A stretch of DNA of 64,000 nucleotides from Datura wrightii (lineage: Eukaryota > Streptophyta > Magnoliopsida > Solanales > Solanaceae): positions 73,372,001 to 73,436,000 of the forward strand of contig JASDFA010000001.1 of the NCBI GenBank assembly GCA_035772735.1, written 5' to 3'. A program made the translations under genes and the position numbers. Under the pieces are notes generated by a model. That model saw only the letters and a list, made by a program, of their open reading frames with translations, ran no database searches and was not told the DNA's origin. This document shows, piece after piece, positions 42,648 to 54,365 of this stretch; within the stretch, counting starts at the first letter, position 1, and every line of letters begins with the position of its first letter.

Positions 42648-44777
42648 TGTTATACCCCGAGAACTCAAAGATCGGATCAGGAGTTGAAATGGGGAAAAAC
42701 TAAAAAACTGAGTTGCAGGCACAGAACGAGTCATTGGACGACTGATGAGGTGAGCCTATGAGTCGTCAGGTGACTCGTGGTTGGGTGGAACGGATCAGTG
42801 AAGTTTTTGGAAGTTGGAGGAGAAGGGTCCCCACGGGCGTAGGAACGACTCGTGATCAGGGACAATGAGTCGTTAAGTCAACCATGGGGTAAGGGAGAAT
42901 GAAAATAGAAGAGGTCAGACCAGTGTACCTGACAGGAGCTGACCACGACTCGTTGGGACTGGTAATGAGTCGTGGTGTGAGTCGTGGGTTGAAGTATGTT
43001 TGAAGTAATGTAATAGAAGCAGTTTACTTGACGATCGGTGACCACGAGTCGTGGTCACCCCTAATGGATCATGATGTCAGTCGTTATGAACCTAGGTGAT
43101 CAGTCGAGACACTGTACTTAACGGGCATGGCAACGAGTCGTTTGGGCTATGACGAGTTTTCAGGTCACTCGCTAGGATCACTTGGTAGTTATTTCAAGCG
43201 AATTAGTAAGGGCTTTTTCATAAATTTCTAAGATCCTAACGCCTAAACTACGATGTTTTGGGTTATGAATAGGGAATTTTAAGAGGGGTTAAGCTTAGTT
43301 TAGACCTCATTCATTCATGCACGCAAGATAGGATATTGAGAGGGTGATTCAAGCTTAGCATTCATCAATTTCATTTCAATTTCTTTTGGGCATTTAAGGA
43401 TGTGTTAGTATCAGCTATTAACAGGTATGTAAGGCTATCAATTGGTGGTCCCTTTCACACCCATGCCCATTCTCTACCATCTCATGAAAATACTATCAAA
43501 GTTTATTGGGTTTTGAAATAGAATAATATAAAAATCTAATGATTTGTTAATGGGCTTTGTGATTTTTTAATCTTATCTTATTCTATGCGTTTTTGACCAG
43601 CTTTTATGATTTAAATTATTTATAATGTTATTGTTTTTTCTCTCTATGGAAATCAAGTCTAATGATGCATGACGCATGATGAATCAATTTATGATCTACT
43701 TTTCCATTAATGATATTTACAAGCCCAGCATGGATTATGATTTAAACTATGGATATAATCATAGCTAGTTCATGTGTGTACAAGTATGTTTATGATTATC
43801 ATGATTTAACTAGCTTATGAATTCATGCATGTATTACTATGAGAACTATATATATTTTGGGAGTACTATCGAACACCGAGTAGGTTCGAGGCTCAAGTTA
43901 AGCCCTGGATCTCATAAACTACGTGCCACCATAAGTATGCTGGGACCTCTTTTATGAGTGTCCTCCGCTCAAATGGCCCTTTTCATGGTGATATCACACC
44001 CTTTCATGGTTCAACCCTTAGAATGGTGTGAACGGCCTCGCGACTAGGTTTACAGGTCAGACTTCATGTGTGCTCATATGGGGTATGTAATTTTAGAGAA
44101 TCTCCCGCTGTTCCTCATGAATTTTGCATGTTTTGATTATGTATTTGGCTCAAGTCATATTAAGTAAAGCTTTAACCCTATAATTATGATTATTTTTGTA
44201 TTATGAATGTTTTTCTGAAAACATTGAGCCTTATATTATGTTATGATGCTTATGATACGAGCAATGTCCTACTCTTTTAATCATTTATGAGTTTTATATA
44301 TTTTAAATGTCCGTTTTTACTTACCTTGCATACTCAGTACATTTCATGTACTGATTGCAGACTTTCTATGTTGTATCATTTCATGATATAGGGCCCGGCT
44401 CCTAGGTTCACCCTCCTAAGTAGCTCTTTAGAGATCGCTATCAGCTTGTTTGGTGAGTCTTCATGCTCCGAGGGCTATTTGATAGACATGTTGATAGTTC
44501 CTATTTCAGTACTTTTTTGGGTTAGTTAGGGGTGTTGTCCCATCAACCCATCATACCTATTAGAGGCTTTCAGACAATATTCAGTACTTAGCTTGTATGT
44601 CTAAGTGTTTCGGATGTTTTGATATATTACGTTATGCTATGTCTCCGACATGCCTTATGTTCAGCCTTCTGCTTATGTGGTGGAATTAGATGTATGCTCA
44701 TTCCATGGGTCGACTTGGGGTCTCTCGGGGCTCCTTGTCCCATGTCTATGATCTGAGTGTACGTTCGGGTCGTGACA
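42648..44777 (+). repeat. Solo LTR G1 (Tekay-type, GAGTCGT family) inside Copia RT
   Basis: 2130 bp, TGTTATACCCCGAG ... TCGGGTCGTGACA, no internal region. The flanking 5-mers ACATG (42643-42647) and GCAAG (44778-44782) match at three of five and are read as a decayed target duplication. About 14 GAGTCGT/ACGACTC-type words lie in 42720-43180. Then come CCTAAACTA, GAATTTTAAGAGGGG (TATA-like) and, on the 3' side, TTAGAGGCTT at 44560-44569. Ectopic LTR-LTR recombination explains the loss of the interior. Confidence 0.92.
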
Positions 44778-45259
44778 GCAAGGTTAGTTGCTCAAGGTTA
44801 CCCTCAAAAAGAAGGTATTCATTATGATGAATATTTTGCTCTTTTAGCTAGGTTGGAATATACACGTATCTTATTAGCCTATGCTACTTCTAAACACTTT
44901 AAGCTCTTTCAAATGGATGTCAAAAGTGCTTTTATAAATAGTTTCATTAAGGAAGAAGTTTTTGTAAAAAAAAACTCCTGGTTTTGAAAATTCTTCGTGC
45001 CCTAACCTGTTTTCAAACTTTCTAAAGCTCTTTATGGTCTAAAGTAAGCCTCAAAAACTTGGTATGAGCGACTAAGTTCTTTTCTTATTGAAAATGATTT
45101 TTGTGGAGGAAAAATTTATGATACTCTCTTTATTCAGCATTTCTCCTATAAAATTTTAATTATACAAATTTATGTAGACGATATCATTTTTGGCAGCTCT
45201 TATGCTTCTCTTTGTAAGAATTTTGCAGATCTTATGATAGGAGAATTTTAGATGAGCAT
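44778..45259 (+). pseudogene. Copia RT, part 2, with catalytic YVDD
   Basis: ARLVAQGYPQKEGIHYDEYFALLARLE, then FKLFQMDVKSAFI (catalytic Asp), a frame change near 44970, KLSKALYGLK, and the catalytic box YVDDIIFG at 45171. Ends GEF, stop, MSM at G2. The TAG/TAA stops and frame change rule out activity. Confidence 0.9.
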
Positions 45260-47561
45260 TGTAATTCCCCGAAAGTGCCTATGATTCGACCCGAAATTTA
45301 AAGTGGAAGTTGGCTAAAAACTAGGAAAAATTTCCTAGGACGGATGACCCAACAGATCACTGGTCCAACCAATGACCCATAGGAAACAGTCGTGGGAAGG
45401 ACCAGGCCTGGTGACAATGGAAAAAACAAGTGAAGTAACGACTTGTTGTTAAGTACAATGACTCATTATTTTGAGTCGTGGTGAGGAGTGGGCTTTAGCA
45501 TTAGGGGATATAATAGGTCATCCCACAACTCATCATGAGAGGTAATGGGTCGTGGTCATGAATTGTTGTATGGGACAGGTATATTTTCCAATGGACCTAA
45601 AGCAAGGCAACCACCAATTTTTGGAGGATGTAATGAGTCGTGGTGAGGCTCGTTAGAAGGACCAGTGCAGGATCTGAAGGGGGCAAGCAACGGATGATGT
45701 GACGACCAATTATATGGAAGGACGACAAATCCTATCTAGTCGTGGGTCGAATCTAAGATCAAGAATTTTGGGCAGTGCAGACAATGTATGGATGCCATGA
45801 TTCGTGGTATCCTCCAATAATCCATTAGATCGCCAGTTAGTTCACCAGTTCATATTTTTTAGGGTTTTTCATTAAGGGTATTTTCATCATTCCTACGCTC
45901 TAAGGTCCTAAACTATATCATTTAAAGTTATTTTCTAAGTTTTTAAAGATAGGTTAAGCCCTTCTAGCGTAGTCATTCTCATGCATGAAAAAGTTAGAAA
46001 AAATCTAGAGGAGATCGAGCTAATCTTCAAGGTTTTTCTTCATCAATATCCATTGGGTTTTCAAGCAGTGGTGATATTTGATTTTCCCCAGGTAGTTAGG
46101 GTTATGAATGGGTGTTCTCATTCACACCCATGCCCCATCTCTCCTAATTCATGAAGTTTGATCAAAAATCTTATAGGGTTTTAACTTAAATCTTATGGAA
46201 TTCTAATGATCTCTTAATGGGTTATTATCTTTCATAATTTATATTATATTTTCTTAATTATTATTAGATTCTACAACTATTTGATAATAAATTTATTTAT
46301 TTTGAATTCTTCTAAATTAACCCTAATTATGCATGTTTTATGATGAATTGAGTTATGATCTTTACTTCAATTGTTGAAATTCATAGACTCATCATGATTT
46401 TATGATTTGAATTATGGATATATCCAAATACCCATTATAAATTGATTATTTGCAAAGTATATATATGATTTATAAGTATGCATGAATCCCATGATTTACT
46501 AATTATGCTTTTGGCCAACTCACGGACCTTATCCTCATGGCTAGTTCACGTATTTACAAGCATGTTTATGATTATTATAATTTAACTATCCCATTAATCT
46601 CATGCATATTATACTATGAGCACTATATATGTTTTGGGAGTAGTATTTAATGCCCAGTAGGTTTGAGGCCTAGTTTCTGCCCCGAATCTCAGAACTACAT
46701 GTCATCGTAGGACATGATGGGACCTCCCTTGTGACTGTCCCCTTGCCCAAATTGGCCCTTTCATATGTGATATCACACCTTTCATGGTTCTACCCTTGGA
46801 AATGTACGAACACCCTCCCAACTAGGGTTACAGGTCGGGCTTCATGTGTGCTCGTATGGGGTATGTCGGTTATAAGAATCTCCCAATATTCCTCATCATT
46901 TATGCATTTTATGATTATGTATATTGCCTCAAGTCATGTTCAATAAAGCTTTTCTCTTATGATTATGACTACGACTGAATTACAAATGTCTTGAAAATGT
47001 TGAGCCTTATGTTATCGTATGCTATTTATGTTAACAAAATGTTTTCCTACTCTTATGATCATTTGTGAGCCTTTTATATATTTTAAATGTCCATTGTACT
47101 TATATTACATACTCGGTATAGTCCACATATTGACCGCATACTCTATGCTGTATCATTTAATGATACAGCACCCGACACTCAGGCTCAGCCCCGTCAATAG
47201 TCCATTTTAGAGTTTCGTATGCAGCTTGTCGGTGAGCCCTCATTCTCCGAGGACCATTTGATTCAGAAATTGATGTTTTATTTTAATTTCAGCTTCCAGG
47301 TTAGTTGGGGATGTTGTCCCATCAACCCATCTATTACGTTAGAGGCTTTCAGACTAAATATAGTATTTCATTGTTATGTAGTTGGTTCGTACCGATTATC
47401 ATGCTACGCTATGTTATGTTTATATTTTTTATTTGTTGATATGTTAAGTATTCTATTTTGGTGATATATAGTTAGATGATGTTCATGCCATGGGTTAACT
47501 TGGAATCCCTCAGGGCTCCTTGTCCCGTGTTATGATTTGGGTCTATATTCGGGTCGTGACA
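45260..47561 (+). repeat. Solo LTR G2 (Tekay-type, GAGTCGT family) inside Copia RT
   Basis: 2302 bp, TGTAATTCCCCGAAAG ... TTCGGGTCGTGACA. It is flanked by a perfect 5-bp duplication AGCAT at 45255-45259 and 47562-47566. GAGTCGT/ACGACT words in about 45330-45850. CCTAAACTA near 45908 is followed by TTTTTAAAGATAGG. TTAGAGGCTT at 47339-47348. Copia reading MSMMG continues correctly across it once one AGCAT is ignored. Confidence 0.95.
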
Positions 47562-48429
47562 AGCATGATGGGATAACTGAAATTTTTTCTGGGATTGCAA
47601 ATTCATCAGTCAACTAATTGAACCTTTATCTGCCAAATAAACTACACGAAAGAGTTGATCAAAAAGTTTGTTTTCAAAAATGGAAAGGCTGTCGGAATTC
47701 CTATATGTCCCTCAACGTGTTTGGACGTTGATCCTTTCAGGGAAAAATGTAGATGAAAAAAACTATCGAGGAATGATTTTCTCATTGCTCTACCTTACAA
47801 TCAGTCGACCAGATATCATGTTTAGTGTGTGCAAATCTGCCAGATGTCAGTCGACTCCCAAAGAATCTCATCTGACTGTTGTGAAACAAATATTTCGTTA
47901 TCTCATTGGGACGCAGGAATTTGGATTATGGTATCCTCAATCAACAATTTTTTATATAATTGGTTATTCAAATGCATATTTTGCAGGAGATAAATCCGAT
48001 AGAAAAAGTGCAAGTGGATCATGTTAAATTTTTGGAGAAGCTCTTACATACTGGCAAAGCAAGAAATAAAATTTAGTTGCTCTCTCAACTACAGTAGCAA
48101 AATACTTGGCCCTTATGAGCTATGGTACTCAGTTGTTATAGATGAAACATCAATTGTTAGACTATGATCTTAATTATGAAAATATTCCTATCTTATGAGA
48201 CCGCAATACTGCTATTAGTCTGTCTAAATGTACTATGCATCATTCTAGAGCTAAGCATAATGATAAAAAGCATCATTTCATTTGTGATCACGTTGAAAAT
48301 GAAGATTTTTCATTAGAATTTGTTGATACTGAAAATCAATTAGCTGATATTTTTACTAAACCACTTTTCGAAAATAGATTTTGTTCTTTAAGAAAAAGAA
48401 TCGGCATGATTTATCTTTCCGAAAATTAA
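47562..48429 (+). pseudogene. Copia RT end and RNase H (part 3)
   Basis: After G2: FFWDCKFI (altered FFLGLQI), then the RT-RNase H connection YRGMIFSLLYLTISRPDIMFSV. RNase H has GYSNAYFAGDKSDRKSASGSC and continues in broken frames with TYWQSKK, ISLSKC and HHSRAKHNDKKHHF. It ends with TENQLADIFTKPL, the typical Copia pol terminus. Several stops at 48025-48235. The TAA at 48427-48429 is probably the native end. Confidence 0.9.
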
Positions 48430-48579
48430 ATTTTTTTCCTTATGGTTATAAATTAAGTGAAATTTACCTGCCATAATTACTTGCATCACTTTCTCTTCCG
48501 TAGGTCATTATTACACATCCTTTGACTCATGTCCCTTCAAGTCCTTCACCCCTTCACATTCCTTTGAACCGTCATTTCC

Positions 48580-50017
48580 TCCCTTTTAAAACCCTCATCT
48601 CTTCTGTTCTTTTTGATCTCATTCCTCTCTACACACAACTCTCTCATAGTGAAAATCCCTCTTAAAGGATCTCACTGCTCCAGCAAAAGATTAAAGTGTC
48701 CTACTCCTTATCCATCTCATGTCGAGATTCCCGACTCTTCCTCCAACGATTGTATTGAATCAGCCTCCTCTCTCAAGAAACCCTCCTCCTTTGTTCCTAT
48801 GAAAGGGAAAACCGATGCTTTAGTCTCATTTGATTTGGATGAAATGAAAAAGTTTTGGAGTGTTTTGAAGAAAGAAATATTCATTTCCTTCAAATATTGA
48901 CCATTTGCTCATGACCGAGTCATATGTCTTGAACAACTTGAAGAATCTCACTACTCAATAAGTCATCTTTTCACATTACAAGGATGAATAGTCTGCTCCT
49001 GCTATGTGCTAATGATGCTGTGGAAGAATTCATCTGGATTTTTTATGCAAATCTCCAAATAAGTTTACTCTGGTGATCTGAAAACTCTGTTGTTGGGAAA
49101 ACGAATTGTTCTAAGTCACAATATCCTTGAAAAAGTTTTGATGCTCACCTATCCGGAAATATACCTTTCTTTTCTGGTTCCTAGCCATAAAACTTTGATG
49201 TTTCACTTGATGAAGCAAAATCCTTCATAGAAGATGATGGTACCCTACTTTCTGGCCTTAGACCTGCCACTATTTGTTTTGAAAGTTGAATTATTGCTCA
49301 TATCGTGGGCATAACTCTTCTCCCCAAAAAGGGCTCTTTGAGCTCTGCCTACCAGAGATGTGTTTGTTGTCTATTGTCTTTTAAAAAAGCTGAAGATAAA
49401 CTGGCTGGAATGGATTTTGGGTTTCATGCTAGAAATCTCTCAAGACCCAGGCGGTAACACCATTCTTCCCTATGGGATGATCGTGGCTCGGATAATAAAA
49501 GCCATGGGTGTGGATGTATCAAGTTTCCCTGCTAAAGAAATCTTCTCAACGTACAATGATTGAGACTTCTCTAGTATGGGTTATGATCTAGATGAAGGAG
49601 TCTGGGTAAAGAAATCCAGCTACAAACCCAAAATCAAACATGCTTCTCCTAATGGTCCGAGCAGTCTCAAGGTGTTGTTCTCAACTCCTCATATCTGAAG
49701 ACCAGGAAATCAAATAGTCAGTTGGTGTAGTGGTAGGTGACCTATACAAGTGCACTGAACTTCTGGGGAAGCTGTCCACCGATATGACAAGCCTGCAAGC
49801 CCAAATTTACCTCATACAAAAGGAAGGGGTAAAATCCTTCAACCTAGTGCTCAAGCAAGTTGAGTCTATCGCTGGCCGAGTCGAAGTCGCCGATAACGAT
49901 TTAGTTGTTGCCATTCAGAACTCTTACTCCTCTCTCTCCACTTGCATTAAAAAATTTTATCACTCCTTTTCTGAGCGTATCATAAATACACTGAAGTACT
50001 TTCTTGGCCGTCGTTAA
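48580..50017 (+). pseudogene. Copia ORF3-like region (SIRE 'envelope-like'), decayed
   Basis: Downstream of pol there are three open pieces on the plus strand. 48613-48900 is Ser/Pro-rich, ending FDLDEMKKFWSVL. 49360-49563 has WLEWILGFMLEI and ILPYGMIVARIIKAMGVDV. 49730-50017 looks like a helical or coiled segment: LLGKLSTDMTSLQAQIYLIQKE, ending FSERIINTLKYFLGRR. SIRE-type Copia elements carry an extra ORF here. The LPYGMIVARI block resembles the putative plant transposon domain also found in Athila ORF3. No signal peptide or clear membrane segment is visible. Function unknown. Confidence 0.55.
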
Positions 50018-50539
50018 GTCTTGGTGTTTTGTGAACCCTTTTTGCTCTCTCTACCACTATGTGGGCTATGCCTTTGTGTTCCATTTTGTGATTAAGGCCG
50101 AGATAACTTGTCTAGTCTGGGTGATTAGTAATTAGGTGTTTAGGCCTTGCCTCCTTGCCTTGATGTTTTGGACCTTGATGTTTAGATTTTGCTATTTCTA
50201 GTTGTTAATGTTTTAGTGAAATTTAATGACTTGTGCTTATATCAACTAGTTTCTGGATGACTCATATTTATTACCTTATTTTTATCATCATCTAGGTTTA
50301 AGATCTTTCTTTACTGCTACTTTAAAAGGCATAAAGAATATTGCATCTAACACACTCTGTCAAGTCCATTTAGACAGCATATGCAAAATAAATGACATGC
50401 ATAAAGTGAGGGGGAGAACACTCCGAACAACATGCATCAAGTAAGGGGGAGAAAACCAAACATAGATCGCATCTTTCATCTTCAGGAAAATATTTCTAAA
50501 TCACATCTGTATAATTGTCATCATCAAAAAGGGAGAGAC
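50018..50539 (+). other. Copia 3' untranslated region with three PPT-like tracts
   Basis: No gene. Purine tracts GTGAGGGGGAGAACA (near 50407), GTAAGGGGGAGAAAA (near 50440) and AAAAAGGGAGAGAC (to 50539). The last abuts the right LTR and is the working PPT. Confidence 0.75.
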
Positions 50540-51503
50540 TGTTGAACTAAAATCAGTTATATTATTTTAATAATGACTAGTCAATTCCATTTAATGCAGG
50601 ACAAAAAGGGACTGCAAGAAATTCTCTGTTAAAGGAAGGACTCGAAGTCAACTAGTTGCGAGGAAGGATCGAGAGGAAAAATGTCGAAGATCGCAAATCA
50701 ATTAACAGAAGACAAGACACCCTATCCGGATATGAATGAATCGCCTACAAGTAAACCAAGTCATTAAGAAAAGGAAAGACGAAGAGAAAAGAATCATCTA
50801 CCAATCAATGAAGGAAGCGAAACCAATTAGCTATCAATCAGCGAAGGAGAAAATCAAGTATTAGAAAATCAGAGACAATTCAACATAGAAGAATACCAAA
50901 TCATCAATGAAATTAGAAAGCCTAAGAATATAAAAAAAACTAGATTCAAGGATTCTACAAAAGGAAAACCTATCCATTTGAGAGAAAAGATATGCACGAC
51001 ATCTTAATTGTCGATCATCAAGATCTCAATCATGTATCCATCTAACGTGATTGAGATAACAAATACCTTGGGTTACCTTAAAGAAAATCCATCAATATTC
51101 ATGAGGTTCACGCAACTTCATTTGATCAATCTGGCAACTTATTGTCTTACTCATTCATTGTATTTTGAAAAGAAATATTAGTGATTTTAAAAGAGAGAAA
51201 TATTAAGGCAGATATGCAGGTAGAGGTTGTGTCATATCAACAGTTAGCGAACCACATTGTAATCCAACCTCTCTCAAGCTCTAAGGAAACCCTTGTAACC
51301 CAAGGGAACTAGATTATGCACCACCCTAGTGATCCGAACCAATATAAATTTGTTGTGTCATTTATATTCCTATTCTTTACTATATTTGATTACTATCGCA
51401 CTAACATCTTCTGCAGGGACAGTCATTTGAACATTCCTTAGAGTCGACTGACTATACTTAAATTAATTTTTAACATTCACACCCCTCACCCCTTTGTTTA
51501 TCA
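50540..51503 (+). repeat. Copia right LTR
   Basis: 964 bp, TGTTGAACTAAAATC ... TTTGTTTATCA. It has the 5' end missing from the left LTR, but lacks about 65 bp around 51080 that in the left LTR contain the TATA box. Confidence 0.9.
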
Positions 51504-51880
51504 AAACTATTCACGCAAATCATCTCATAAACTAGAAGGAGTAAAGCTGTCTAAGAATATATCTACTCAAATTGTATCCAAGTGATAGGTGGCACCCGCT
51601 CTTTTTCAATCTCAACATAGTTCTACCTTCCTAATGAATGGTAAGGTAGTGAACTCAATTTTGTGCTACTCCAACAATCCCATAGAAGATAATATCTCAA
51701 CATTGTGATCCAAGAAGTCTTAAATGATTGTCACTGTTCATTCATAACAAGAGGTAAAAGGATGCACCTTTTGGAGCCTAAACATGTTGTCATGATAATC
51801 ATCATGTAATATGGGCCAAACATGTGTAGGAATTGCAATGGACGATGACACAATAGCAGGTGGTGGAGCCATGTCAGGCT
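51504..51880 (-). pseudogene. Element H gag N-terminal half (Ty3), decayed
   Basis: Minus-strand reading: MAPPPAIVSSS, then FRLQKVHPF, FLDHNVEILSSMGLLE, HKIEFTTLPFI, and TYHLDTI, SFTPSSL, DDLRE. The order and spacing are those of a Ty3 gag capsid (HERLHKMG-like, then a LFLEKYVP-like block). It would continue, after a gap of some tens of bases, into 38370 on the other side of the Copia element. Assignment rests on pattern only. Confidence 0.6.
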
Positions 51881-53352
51881 GAACTCTAGGGGTCTAAAAA
51901 CATATGTACATCCTTCTACACTAGAGTATGCGTAGAGAAAGTCTATGTCCATGGACCCTTCACGAGACTATGAGCTAGTTGTAGCTAGAGGAAATTTTAA
52001 TAGGTAGAAAATCTTCTCCATGTTCATAAACAATAAAGGGATTAATGTTGCCTCCAAATAATTTGAAATTGCTCTGTTTCTCCCTTTGTTATATACTTGG
52101 TCCATACATATATTCTTATCATTAGTAAATTGCCTCATTTTTCCCTGGCCATTAATAAAGATCCAGCATGAAATAGGTGAATTACAAATGTTCAAATTCT
52201 AAAAAGTAAAAAAAAAAATTATCCAGCAATTTTTGATATAATTTTTATAAAGTAAAGGAACTTCATTATTGGATATAGAACAAAAACAAGACCTTCTTTA
52301 ACGGATAACAGATCAAAAGTCTTGTCCTCTTAATATCAAATAGTACGTAGTAAATTTGACCATTTCCCCAACAATAGATTCTCCTAAATTCAATTGTCTT
52401 TCCAACATTATGAGAAAACAGTGTCTTCTAAAGAGCTGACAATGTAGGCCAATGTTTCTCAAAATTTAAGTGCACCGATCAGTAGAAGGATGTTCATATA
52501 CAAATGTAAATCATCCACTAAGAGAAATGCGCCCTGCTCGTAGCTTCAAAACAACAAGAACACGGGAATATCTTTTCTGCTTAAATTAGGCACAGTTTGT
52601 TGGAACATGAAAGTCACATGATTAAACTGCCTGGCTTGCAGCTAGACTCTTTCATCTTATAGGAAGGGAAGCTTTAAAGCTTCATTAAAATGACATAGAT
52701 ATTTTCATTTTTCCATTGCCACTTAAATTAAAATGACCTAGAAAGTACTACCATCTATTCTTTCACTATAAACAAAATGCATATTTGTCAAACAATAGTG
52801 AACACAAATTGAAAGATGTCTTTTAGCTGAGCACTTTCATTCGCCACTTATTTTGTATTCCAAATGAGGTACTCTTGTTTGTACAAAACATCATCACATT
52901 GCACATGATAAATGAATCTTCAACTCATTTCAGGAAGTAAGATTAATATCTTCTGATCTATAAAGAAAAATTTGACCAAGCTACTCCAATTTTTCATTTC
53001 ATCGAGTTTTTTCCAAGTCTTCCTAACATGATTGATTTATTATTGATAAAGAGTTTGTGTCCAGTCTTTCTATCTTTTTTCTTCACGCTGTTAAAGGAAA
53101 AAAATATACAAATTTATTTCTTCATCCGGTTCAGGCCAAACACCCTTCTTCAAAAGTGCTTGTTATTATTAGTCCTTGACATCACATGCAATTTAACATG
53201 ATATGTTTCATTTCCCTTATTTTCTTCAAGTATATAATTGCTTTGTTTGGAAATGAAGATTCTCCTAGTTTATTGTCCATAACTGATGTCCATTAATAAA
53301 TTATTCAGCCAAAGATTGAAGTCATTTTCATTTTATACATAACAGATGTTGA
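51881..53352. other. Unassigned AT-rich DNA upstream of the galactosyltransferase pseudogene
   Basis: No recognisable gene or TE end. Short open stretches on the minus strand (51731-51952, 51968-52195) have no domain I know. An A-run is at 52207-52219. It may include the former promoter region of the pseudogene, but no convincing TATA box or transcription start could be chosen. Confidence 0.5.
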
Positions 53353-54365
53353 ATGTTGTTCTTCATGAAGAATATTGCGAAAGCAACAGACAATAGGGTT
53401 CTGCTAGTAGATGAAAAGAAGCTAAACAGTGGTGGCCTAGTTTGGGTTCCAGTGTCTTCATCAGCTTTGTGGCTTCCAAATTCAAAAATGAGATCAGAAA
53501 AGTTGTCGGTCCCTGGGAAAACCATAGTGCTATTATGCGTTGTAAGCTTTCTGGGAGGATCACTTTTTACTAGCCGGATATGGACTCAACCTAATTCTGA
53601 AATGACTACGGACCTCATGATCCCCACCATGTCCAATAATGAGATGCTTAGAACAATTTCATGCGAATGTGATCTCAAATGTGTAAGCTCAATTTTGAAA
53701 CAACTACTTATTGTTGTTTGAAAACTTGACTTAATTGTGGTGATGAATGATTTTCATTTTGTCTTTTTGGGGGGCAGAAATTAGAGGAAAGCAATTCCGG
53801 AGACATCATGGGGGAAGTCATGAAGACTCATCAAGCTATTCTGTAAGCACATTGTTGAGACTTAATATGATAATATAATTAATAATATGCTATCTGATCA
53901 CACATTTTATGACTCTAATATAATTTATATTTGGGCCTACAGCTACCCTACCTTTGTTTCTCACTGGTATGTTTTTTTTATAATAGATCACTTGATAAAA
54001 GTATATAAAAATTGGAGAAGGAGCTAGCAATAGCTCGGACAAGGCAAACAGTCAGCCAAAATGCAAAGTTATATAGAGCATCAAATCACAGCATTCCCAA
54101 TAAAGCATGTATCGTAATTGGAATCAATACTGCTTTCAGCAGCAGGAAAAGACGTGATTCTCTTAGAGAAACATGGATGCCTAAAGGGTCTTTAATTAGC
54201 TTATTTCTTACTATCTTCTTCCTATTACTTTGAAATGGATGGATTATTATGAATAATATTTGGAATGCAGGAGATAAGCTAAGGAAGTTAGATAAAGAGA
54301 AGAGGATAGTGGTACGGTTTGTGATAGGACACAATGCTACACCTGGAGGAGTTTTGGATCGTGCT
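53353..54365 (+). pseudogene. 5' fragment of a plant beta-1,3-galactosyltransferase gene (GT31, with DUF4094), intron-containing
   Basis: Golgi glycosyltransferase fragment. Exon 1 (about 53353-53682) holds a cytosolic tail, a membrane anchor (KTIVLLCVVSFLGGSLF) and stem, ending CECDLKC before donor GTAAGC. Exon 2 is 53778-53842 (KLEESNSGDIMGEVMKTHQAIL), with AG before it and GTAAGC after. Exon 3 starts at 53987, has an in-frame TAA after SLDKSI, and reaches [22 protein letters not shown], the start of the galactosyltransferase domain. Its donor looks altered (AAAGGGTCTTT). Exon 4 starts at 54271 ([20 protein letters not shown]...GGVLDRA) and is cut at about 54365 by element E. The catalytic DxD part is missing. 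Introns show it is a DNA copy, not a retrocopy. Confidence 0.85.

Larger units (their letters stand above)
38371..51503 (+). mobile_element. Copia element (SIRE/Maximus-like) split by two solo LTRs
   Basis: LTR (left end cut), PBS TGGTATCAGAGCAGG, UBN2-type gag with knuckle, protease stub, integrase, RT, RNase H, then a ~2 kb 3' region with ORF3-like pieces, PPT and right LTR. Order IN before RT is diagnostic of Copia. Without G1, G2 and their duplications it would be about 8.7 kb. It lies inside the gag of Ty3 element H. The SIRE/Maximus placing rests on the 3' ORF region, the repeated GGGGGAGA tracts and the RT wording; moderate confidence. Confidence 0.9.

Noticed and set aside
51731..52195. 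Two minus-strand ORFs with Cys/Leu/Tyr-rich peptides
   Set aside because: No recognisable domain. The first overlaps decayed gag in another frame; the second has no support beyond being open.
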